This document shows, one piece after another, positions 56,796 through 64,000 of a DNA stretch of 64,000 bases. A model generated the notes under the pieces. That model did not search any database. It saw nothing but the letters and a program-made list of their open reading frames with translations, and was not told the DNA's origin. Each line of letters opens with the position of its first letter. Position 1 is the first letter of the stretch. Source of the stretch: Megalonaias nervosa (lineage: Eukaryota; Mollusca; Bivalvia; Unionida; Unionidae); assembly GCA_016617855.1 (NCBI GenBank), contig JAECUM010091496.1, forward strand, positions 1 to 64,000, in the 5' to 3' direction. The position numbers were made by a program, and so were the translations under genes.

Positions 56796-56886
56796 TCGGA
56801 AAGTTTTATCCGGTTTCGGAACAAGAATGCACGGTGAACTCCAATCACTCTTACTGGGCTCTATAAAATCATTTTCCAGTAAATAC

Positions 56887-57552
56887 TTAATCTCTTTTTT
56901 TTATGTATTCCTGTTTAAAAGGATTCATCCTGTATGGGTGTTGTTTCATGGGTTTTGAATCTACTATTTCAACGTCGTGATAAATTTTGTTTGTCCTTGT
57001 AGGTATGTCTGGAAACAAGTGTTCATATTCAGACAATAATTGTTTAAGTTCACTTTTTTCTTGATTTTGTAAATGAGAAAGTTTCTGGTCTAGATTTTCC
57101 ATAACTTCCGAATTCCGAAGACTTGTTGTTACAAGATTAGTAGAATTCAACTGAATTCCTTCATTCAAATCCTCAGCTGGTGAGACAGGTACAACTAAAT
57201 TAATTGCATGATTTACCTGGCTATTTCTTTCAACATACTCCTTTAACATACTGATGTGGCACAATTGTTTTGGCTTTCGTCTATCAGGAGTATTTATAAT
57301 GTAATTTAAATCACTTATTTTCTTTTCAACCGTGTATGGACCATAATATTTTGCCTGAAGAGGATTTTGTGGAATGGGCAAGAGAGCCAGGACTCTATCA
57401 CCAGACTGAAAACTCCTATCCCTTGTATTTTTATCATATCTTAACTTCATCTTTGATTGAGTGCAAATTTGCTCTTGCGACCTCACAAGCCTTTGACAAT
57501 TTATACTTGAAATCAGAGACATAATCAAGAAGATCAAGTTCTGTTTCTTCAT
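56887..57552 (-). pseudogene. Integrase C-terminus and RT leader of gypsy A
   Basis: The frame carries the GPY/F-type integrase tail (AKYYGPYTVEKKISDLNYI, then PKQLCHISMLKEY). A linker follows, then the RT leader (LLSEYEHLFPDIPTRTNKI, HPYRMNPFKQEYIKK). This junction directly shows integrase preceding RT. Frameshifts at both ends separate it from the neighbouring frames; in copy B the downstream junction is open. Confidence 0.85.
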
Positions 57553-57640
57553 TTGAAAGAAGTTTCTCTTTCAATAACTTTAAAGGTCCACGCACGGTAT
57601 GTCCAAATACCAGTTCAAAAGGACTGAACCCTAGAGATTC

Positions 57641-60250
57641 CTAAACGGACTCTCTAACTGCAAACAAAAGTAAATGAATGCCTTCATCCCAGTCTTTACC
57701 TGTGTCAAAACAATATGATTTCATCATGTTTTTCAGAGTTTGGTGAAATCGTTCCAAAGCCCCTTGGCTCTCAGGATGATAGGCAGATGATTTGAACTGT
57801 TGAATGCCCAATTCATGCATGACTTGCTGGAAAATTCCAGACATGAAATTTGACCCTTGATCCGACTGGACAAATTTGGGAAGGCCAAACTGAGTAAAGA
57901 ACTTTATCAAAGCATTTACTATATTCTTGGTTTTAATATTCCTCAAAGGAATTGCCTCTGGGAATCTTGTTGACGCACACATTATGGTCAACAAATATTG
58001 GTTGCCTGACTTGGTCTTTGGTAAGGGACCAACACAATCTACCATAATTCTACTGAATGATTCGTCAAATGCAGGAATTGGTTGGAGATGAGCCTTAGGT
58101 ATCTTTTGATTTGGTTTTCCTACCATTTGACAAGTATGACAAGATCTACAAAACTTGCATACATCACTTTTGATTTTTGGCCAATAGAAGTGAGTCAAGA
58201 TCTTGTGATACGTTTTATTTATCCCTAAATGACCAGCCATAGGCGTTTCATGGGCCAAACTAAGTATTTCCTGTCTGTAAGGTTTCGGAACTACAATCTG
58301 ATATTTTACTGACCATTCGTCACTAGCAGGTACCTCGGGAGGTCTCCACTTTCTCATAAGAACTCCATTTTTAATGAAGTAACAGACAGGTACTTCAGTT
58401 GCTTCTTTTTCACTAACGGCCCTCTGAAACAAACAGGAGATCTCAGGATCCTTCTCCTGTTCGACGACAAGTGATTGTCGTTTGTCACCCTGATCAGATA
58501 AAAGAGAATGAGTATTCAAAAGAGGATCACTATGATCAATACCTTTTGACTGATCCAAATTAGAAGTGAAAGTGACCTCATCAAAAGCCTGACCAATACA
58601 TGTGTCAGTTAAAGGAATGCATTCCTTATCAAAATCATTCTCAAGAGCTTTCTTTGCCATAGCTCTGGTAACTGCACAAGCTGGGAATAAATCAGGGATT
58701 TCTTTTTCAATAGGATCAAGTTTCTGATCCAAATAAGGCTTGTCAGTTACAAGTGGATTAACCACAACCTTGTCTCCAGCTAAGTCATTGCCTAGCAACA
58801 AATGAATGCCCTCAACGGGTAAGGTAGACACTACACCAACTGTCACAGGTCCTGAAACTAAGTCTGATGACAAATTAACAGAATGGAGAGGAACATTAAC
58901 AAAGCTGCACTCTACTCCCTGAATGAGAACACTCTCATTAGAACAGGTCTTCTCAGAAGAAGGCAAAATACCTGAAACTAAAAGACTCTGAGAAGCTCCT
59001 GTATCCCTCAAAATTTTAATAGGGATAGGATTGGCCAAATCACCCAAGAGTGATATAGAACCCTTCGACACGAATGGTTCAAAATTCTCCAAAACACAAT
59101 CAGACTGAGGTTTTTCAAACCCAACAAATGTATTGTTTTCAATACATGACCGTGACCTTGACCTCTTAGAAATAAGAGCATTTGGGATAGGTCTATCTTG
59201 ATTCTGATGCCTATATTTCAATTTGAAGCAATCAGAAATGACGTGTCCTTTTTTCTTGCAATAGGTACACGTAGGAATAGACAAGGATTTTGAATCAAGT
59301 CTCTCAGAGGCTTGATTTTTAGAATTTGTGCCAGATTGAGTTTTACTGAGAGTCGTATTTGGTTGAAACACCTTTCTATCAGTAGACTGCTGAGTGAAAG
59401 ATTTGCTTACAGCAGGAACTTTATGAGTTAAGGAATACTCATCAGCAGCAATAGCAGCTTTTTCCAAGGTTTCAAACTTATGCTCTTCGAGATGATTCTT
59501 AATGTCACTATGGACACAGTTCTTGAACTCTTCAAGTAATATTAATTGTTCAAGACTTTCAAAATCATGTTCGATTTTCTTGGCTAAGCACCATCTTTTG
59601 AATAACTGTTCTTTTTCTCTAGCAAATTCAACATAAGTTTGTCTAGCATCTTTCCTATAATTTCTGAACTTTTGCCGATAAGCCTCAGGGACTAGTGCAT
59701 AACCCTTCAAGAAGCATTCCTTAACCAAATCGTAATCAGAACTTTGTTGTACTGACAGAGATATATAGATATCTCTGGCCTTGCCACAAAGTACACTCTG
59801 CAATAATTGAGTCCAATACTCTCTTGGCCATTTCGAATTCTCAGCAACTTTTTCAAAAAGAATAAAATATTTGTCTACTTCCTTTTCACTAAAAGGGGGA
59901 ACTAACTTGACGTTTCCTAAAATGTTAAAATTTGAGTTTGCACGAGAAGTGGAATAGTGCCTGTCACTTGCCAGATCCAACTCTTTCATTCTAAGTTGAA
60001 ATTCTTTATCTTTTTCCCTTTCCTGTACATGCATTTGTTCTTTTTGTAATTCAATTTGTTCTTTTTGTAATTCCATTTGTCTTTGTTTTTCCCTTTCTTC
60101 TATTTGTCTTTGTTTTTCCCTTTCTTCTATTTGTCTTTGTTTTTCCCTTTCTTCTATTTGTCTTTGTTTTTCCCTTTCTTCTATTTGTATTTGTTCCTTT
60201 TGTAATTCTAGTTGCCTTTCTTTTTCCCTTTCTTCTAATTGCATTTTCAT
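57641..60250 (-). CDS. Gag-protease-integrase polyprotein of gypsy A
   Basis: An 869-codon frame. Residues 1-110 are a charged coiled coil with a 9-residue repeat (IEEREKQRQ). A retrotransposon Gag domain follows (about 115-290; VPPFSEKEVDKYFILFEKV, LVPEAYRQKFRNYRKD), then a CCHC knuckle near 325 (CTYCKKKGHVISDC). Protease has DTGAS near 412. The integrase HHCC region (about 665-710) and core follow, with D in VDCVGPLPKT, D in QSDQGSNF and E in ALERFHQTL. It stops at a TAG just after AVRESV where copy B reads on. Upstream the frame once extended: an in-frame stop lies just before 60250, and a leader with LKKDELLELARKYDLSEAK lies near 60420-60520. Confidence 0.9.
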   Translation of the reverse strand: MKMQLEEREKERQLELQKEQIQIEEREKQRQIEEREKQRQIEEREKQRQIEEREKQRQMELQKEQIELQKEQMHVQEREKDKEFQLRMKELDLASDRHYSTSRANSNFNILGNVKLVPPFSEKEVDKYFILFEKVAENSKWPREYWTQLLQSVLCGKARDIYISLSVQQSSDYDLVKECFLKGYALVPEAYRQKFRNYRKDARQTYVEFAREKEQLFKRWCLAKKIEHDFESLEQLILLEEFKNCVHSDIKNHLEEHKFETLEKAAIAADEYSLTHKVPAVSKSFTQQSTDRKVFQPNTTLSKTQSGTNSKNQASERLDSKSLSIPTCTYCKKKGHVISDCFKLKYRHQNQDRPIPNALISKRSRSRSCIENNTFVGFEKPQSDCVLENFEPFVSKGSISLLGDLANPIPIKILRDTGASQSLLVSGILPSSEKTCSNESVLIQGVECSFVNVPLHSVNLSSDLVSGPVTVGVVSTLPVEGIHLLLGNDLAGDKVVVNPLVTDKPYLDQKLDPIEKEIPDLFPACAVTRAMAKKALENDFDKECIPLTDTCIGQAFDEVTFTSNLDQSKGIDHSDPLLNTHSLLSDQGDKRQSLVVEQEKDPEISCLFQRAVSEKEATEVPVCYFIKNGVLMRKWRPPEVPASDEWSVKYQIVVPKPYRQEILSLAHETPMAGHLGINKTYHKILTHFYWPKIKSDVCKFCRSCHTCQMVGKPNQKIPKAHLQPIPAFDESFSRIMVDCVGPLPKTKSGNQYLLTIMCASTRFPEAIPLRNIKTKNIVNALIKFFTQFGLPKFVQSDQGSNFMSGIFQQVMHELGIQQFKSSAYHPESQGALERFHQTLKNMMKSYCFDTGKDWDEGIHLLLFAVRESV
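60065..60190. repeat. 27-bp coding minisatellite in Gag
   Basis: About four tandem copies of a 27-bp unit (plus strand TTTGTCTTTGTTTTTCCCTT and seven more bases). It encodes IEEREKQRQ and keeps frame. Confidence 0.9.
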
Positions 60251-60560
60251 TTGTTAATTCTGACTCTGAAGCTCGAGCTTCCTTAACTCTATTTCCATTT
60301 TTTTTATTTTTAGTTCTAATTTCTTACTGTCAGAGTCTGTCATAGTCTTACTGACAGATGCTAAAACAGTTTGGTCAAAAATATTCTTTTCTACCAAATG
60401 TTGAACTAAAATTTTTTTTGATTTTTTGTTTTGTCAAGGAAGCTTTTGCTTCAGAAAGATCGTACTTTCTGGCAAGTTCAAGCAACTCATCCTTTTTCAG
60501 ACTATCCAACTGTTCTGAGTTGGGTTAGAAAGAAAACTCTCCACTTTTGACATTCTTAAA
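60251..60560 (-). pseudogene. N-terminal leader of gypsy A Gag, interrupted
   Basis: From an ATG near 60555 the minus strand reads MSKVESFLSNPTQNS, shifts frame, then DELLELARKYDLSEAKASL. It shifts again to KKLELKIKKMEIELRKLELQ, then a stop immediately before the 60250 frame. Similar Leu/Lys-rich leaders start other metazoan Gag proteins. Confidence 0.6.
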
Positions 60561-60654
60561 GCCTGTTGTTTTCACTAAAATTTCAAATAAAATGAACTAG
60601 GGAATTTAAATTTCAATTTTTAGCCAATTTCATATATCAGCCAAATTCATATAT

Positions 60655-60685
60655 CCAATCCCGGACGAGCGACCCAATTTCTTTA
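60655..60685 (-). promoter_or_regulatory. Primer-binding-site region of gypsy A
   Basis: On the minus strand, a few bases after the LTR end, TGGGTCGCTCGTCCGGGATT appears. It looks like the complement of a tRNA 3' end; CTCGTCCGGGAT is also part of the tRNA-Pro site used by some retroviruses. The exact tRNA is not settled from memory. Confidence 0.5.
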
Positions 60686-61548
60686 TGTTACGTATCAGCT
60701 CGTTCAAAGTAACACAAAGAAAGAGTGAAGACAACAAGCTTTGTAAATGTTAACAAAAATTTATTTATTTCCCTAGAAAACACGGTGAAAAGGTAAATAT
60801 GTGAAACAAGACTTACGATTTACGAAGATCCAAAAATATGTTCTAAATTTGTGAAAACACACAAGTCCTGTGAATAAACAGTTCTAAATTGATACAGTCT
60901 GAATCTCAGTTCCGTTCGAAGATGGCGGATGATGACGTCAGACGAAGGCTAACACAGAATGTCCAGAATTTTCACTGTAAAGCACAATTTGTATTGTTCT
61001 GTTCCGATTTAGAAGTAATTTCATCAAATGTCTTTGTCCAAAGCCAGTAGGGTTGTTCTCCAGGGAAAATAATTACTTAGAAAGTAGATGAAATACAGCT
61101 ACCACCACTAACAACACACATGTTGTTCCTAACACGTACGAATGAACAAACACCTCTTTCCAGCACAGAAATACCTTTTCCTTAAGGTGTTAGCAACTCT
61201 ACAAGATGTTATGATGTGACTCTCAACTACAACTGACCACGACTACGACTATCACTATGACTGACTAAACATTTCTTACAGGTAACTGAGCATTTAAAAC
61301 AAGCTAATGCGTCATTACATGTACACACGCATGAAGGATACGTGTGATTTCGAAATCATTACAATGCGTAAACAAGTATTATTTTGAAATAACGTGGTCA
61401 CAGCCAACATTTACATAGCTCTTTCTCACTGTTTACTTGATACGAAAAACCGTCATGCAAAAATCGTGCTTACACGAGTCACATTTACGTTTTAAATAAA
61501 TACGATGTTTCTAACAAACTATTAGACCTTGCTAACATAATCATCACC

Positions 61549-61608
<60 letters not shown>

Positions 61609-61694
61609 TTTAGTGGTATAAAAAAATAAAAATGAAACAAATTAGAAGAATTTAAATTTTAACACATATGTAATTTGACTACAGGGTCGTAACA
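60686..61694 (-). repeat. LTR shared by gypsy A (5') and gypsy B (3')
   Basis: 1009 bp, TGTTACGTATCAGCTCG to GGGTCGTAACA. It carries an AAT microsatellite of about 18 units (61552-61608), which explains its extra length over the 54582 LTR. A primer-binding region lies on its left and a polypurine tract on its right, so it belongs functionally to both elements. Confidence 0.9.
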
Positions 61695-61838
61695 CTTTCC
61701 CTCATAAAGAAAAAAGAAAGATTTATGTAACAAAGCTTTCTTTTTTACCAGATGTAAATTATACATGAGGTAAAAAAAACATTTACATAAGAAGAACTCT
61801 TATGAATCTACACAAAGGTGTATATGAAAATGACATTT

Positions 61839-62759
61839 CTATGCACGGGAAAGTGCATCTGCAATCAAATTTTCTTTTTCTTTAATGTGCCTGATGTCAA
61901 GATTGTACTCCTGCAAAAATAAACTCCATCTCAACAGTCTTTGATTTTTATTTTTCATTCTGCTGATGAAAGTAAGGGGGTTGTGATCACTAAACACAAC
62001 AACCGGAGAAGGAGCCGAGCTAACATAAACTTCAAAATGCTGTAATGCTAGCATTAAAGCCAAGCATTCCTTCTCGATTGTTGAATAGTTTCTTTGGTGT
62101 TTATTTAATTTCTTAGAGAAGTAACACACTGGGTGTTCTACACCGTTTTTGTCATCTTGAAGCAGAACTGCTCCAACCCCAACATCACTTGCATCCACAG
62201 AAAGTTTGAATGGTTGACTGAAATCTGGAGCTGTTAAAACTGGTGCATTTTTAAGTATGGCTTTTAATCTATCGAAAGCCTCTTGACATTTTCCAGTCCA
62301 AAGAAACTTGTTTTTCTTTCTCAACAAGTTTGTCAGAGGTTCAACAATATCAGAAAAATTAGAACAGAATTTGCGATAGTACCCAGCCATACCCAAACAT
62401 CGCATCAGCTGTTTTTTACTAACAGGCACAGGAAATTCAGAAATAGCCTTGACCTTAGCATCTATAGGTTTAATTTGACCATGTCCCACAATATGTCCTA
62501 GAAAAGTAACACACGCACGGCAGAACTCACTTTTAGATAAATTAATAGTCAAATTTGCATCCGTGAGTCTGTCGAAGAACTTCCGAATCGTGGCTAGATG
62601 TTCTTTCCAGGTGTTGTTGTAGATGATGACATCATCAATATAAGCATCACAATTGTCTAAACCAGAAGTAATCATATTCATAAGGCGTTGAAAAGTACTT
62701 GGAGAACCCTTCATCCAAAATGGCATTACTTTATACTGGTAGAGTCCATCTGGAGTCAC
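61839..62759 (-). pseudogene. Reverse transcriptase-RNase H of gypsy B
   Basis: A 306-codon frame with PDGLYQYKVMPFWMKGSPS, YIDD and a complete RNase H ending HIKEKENLIADALSRA. It is separated from the RT N-terminus by a one-base deletion in an A run near 62805. Differences from copy A include a Trp in place of the conserved Gly in the PFGMKG block. Confidence 0.85.
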
Positions 62760-62788
62760 AAATGCCGAAATTTCTTTTGCTCTTTCCG

Positions 62789-63571
62789 TTAATGGAATTT
62801 GCCAAAACCCTTCAGAAGGTCGAATTTAGTGACGTATTTGGCATTTCCAATTTTGTCGATACAATCGTCGATTCTTGGCAATGGGAATGAGTCTGTTTTA
62901 GTCACACTGTTCACCTTCCTATAATCCGTACACATTCGGAAAGTTTTATCCGGTTTCAGAACAAGAATGCACGGTGAACTCCAGTCACTCTTACTGGGCT
63001 CAATAAAATCATTTTCCAGTAAATACTGAATCTCTTTTTTCATGTATTCCTGTTTAAAAGGATTCATTCTGTATGGGTGTTGTTTCATGGGTTTCGAATC
63101 TACTATTTCAACGTCGTGAAAAATTTTGTTTGTCCTTGTAGGTATGTCTGGAAACAAGTATTCATATTCAGACAATAATTGTTTAAGTTCACTTTTTTCT
63201 TGATTTTGTAAATGAGAAAGTTTCTGGTCTAGATTTTCCATAACTTCCGAATTCCGAAGACTTGTTGTTCCAAGATTAGTAGAATCCAACTGAATTCCTT
63301 CATTCAAATCCTCAGCTGGTGGGACAGGTACAACTAAATTAATTGCATGATTTACCTGGCTATTTCTTTCAACATTCTCCTTTAACATATTGATGTGGCA
63401 CAGTTGTTTTGGTTTTCGCCTATCAGGAGTATTTATAATGTAATTTAAATCACTTATTTTCTTTTCAACCGTGTATGGACCATAATATTTTGCCTGAAGA
63501 GGATTTTGTGGAATAGGCAAGAGAGCCAGGACTATCACCAGATTGAAAACTATCTCTTGCGTTTTTATCAT
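62789..63571 (-). pseudogene. Integrase C-terminus and RT N-terminus of gypsy B
   Basis: An open frame from AKYYGPYTVEKKISDLNYI through YEYLFPDIPTRTNKI and HPYRMNPFKQEYMKKEIQ to RIDDCIDKIGNAKYVTKFD. It keeps the integrase-RT junction in a single frame where copy A is broken. Frameshifts near 63530 and 62805 limit it. Confidence 0.85.
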
Positions 63572-63866
63572 ATCTTAATTTCATCTTTGATTGAGTAGAG
63601 TGCAAATGTGCTCTTGCGACCTCACAAGCATTTGACAATTTATGCTTGAAATCAGAGACATAATCAAGAAGATTAAGTTCTGTTTCTTCATTTGAAAGAA
63701 GTTTCTCTTTCAACAGCTTTAAAGGTCCACGCACAGTATGTCCAAATACCAGTTCATAGGGACTGAACCCTTGAGATTCCTGAACGGACTCTCTAACTGC
63801 AAACAAATGTAAATGAATGCCTTCATCCCGGTCTTTACCTGTGTCAAAACAATACGACTTCATCAT
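63465..63866 (-). pseudogene. Integrase core end of gypsy B
   Basis: The frame holds AVRESVQESQGFSPYELVF and GHTVRGPLKLLKEKLL, typical of the integrase region after the catalytic Glu. It shows that copy A's stop here is a point change. The frame fails at both ends by frameshift, and the catalytic core lies mostly beyond the last base of the window. Confidence 0.8.
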
Positions 63867-64000
63867 ATTTTTCAGGTTTGATGAAATCGTTCCAAAGCCC
63901 CTTGGCTCTCAGGATGATAGGCAGATGATTTGAACTGTTGAATGCCCAATTCGTGCATATCTTGCTGGAAAATTCCAGACATGAAATTTGACCCTTGATC

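Larger units (their letters stand above)
54582..61694 (-). mobile_element. Gypsy (Gmr1-like) retrotransposon A, 7.1 kb
   Basis: Reads right to left: 5' LTR 60686-61694, primer-binding region, Gag-protease-integrase frame, RT-RNase H frame, polypurine tract, 3' LTR 54582-55553. Integrase is upstream of RT, the opposite of ordinary Ty3/gypsy, matching the Gmr1-like group. LTRs start TGTTACG and end CGTAACA. A TAG in integrase and a homopolymer frameshift in RT disable this copy. Its 5' LTR also serves as the 3' LTR of copy B. Low divergence between the LTRs suggests a fairly recent insertion. Confidence 0.9.
61695..64000 (-). mobile_element. Gypsy (Gmr1-like) retrotransposon B, 3' part, continues past the window
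   Basis: The internal region has the same order and orientation as copy A: polypurine tract, RT-RNase H, RT leader, integrase C-terminus. By eye it is about 97-98% identical at DNA level. It is cut by the window edge within the integrase. Confidence 0.9.

Noticed and set aside
54582..64000. Endogenous retrovirus with an env gene
   Set aside because: No frame for an envelope protein lies between RNase H and the 3' LTR; only about 140 bp separates them.

Overview
The window is animal nuclear DNA: AT-rich, with spliced exons flanked by GT/AG sites, many microsatellites and heavily decayed transposons. A Ty3/gypsy family with copia-like domain order, a Polinton/Maverick, three LINE remnants and a degenerate repeat of a kind I associate with bivalve and gastropod genomes together suggest a marine lophotrochozoan, most likely a mollusc. 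That assignment is inference; no species marker was seen.

Layout. 1-1085: a minisatellite, then a compact intronless gene (449-1027) for an unrecognised lysine-rich 192-aa protein. It has a TATA box and a canonical histone-mRNA-type 3' stem-loop with a purine-rich downstream element. 1670-3500: degenerate repeat units split by a solo LTR (2102-2994) with a 4-bp target duplication. 4004-10114: seven exons of an ARHGEF10/17-like Rho guanine nucleotide exchange factor (end of PH domain, beta-propeller, Ser-rich tail), with all splice sites intact but a one-base shift in the last exon. 10115-17247: noncoding with short tandem repeats.

17248-35025: an old Polinton bounded by 252-bp terminal inverted repeats. 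From the left it carries a packaging ATPase, a phospholipase A2-like protein, a retroviral-type integrase, a protein-primed family B DNA polymerase read through into a superfamily 1 helicase (with an HNH domain beyond), a Cys-rich protein, an HNH/NUMOD remnant, a small unknown protein, then major capsid protein, a basic virion protein and a tandemly duplicated coiled-coil gene. Nearly all large genes carry stops or frameshifts. A gypsy element (25337-31484) sits inside it, and no maturation protease or penton gene is recognisable.

35571-36473: another solo LTR, in a CA microsatellite. 37300-48400: three decayed non-LTR retrotransposons. 50623-54103: the last four exons of a second ARHGEF10/17-like gene on the minus strand, a paralogue of the 4-10 kb gene with matching exon phases. 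54582-64000: two gypsy copies in head-to-tail tandem sharing one LTR, running off the right edge. In both, and in the copy nested in the Polinton, integrase lies upstream of reverse transcriptase, as in the Gmr1-like group.

The most unusual signals are the histone-type 3' end on a non-histone gene, the polymerase-helicase(-HNH) fusion, the phospholipase gene whose repeat expansions add up to a whole number of codons, and Polinton terminal repeats that themselves have inverted ends.
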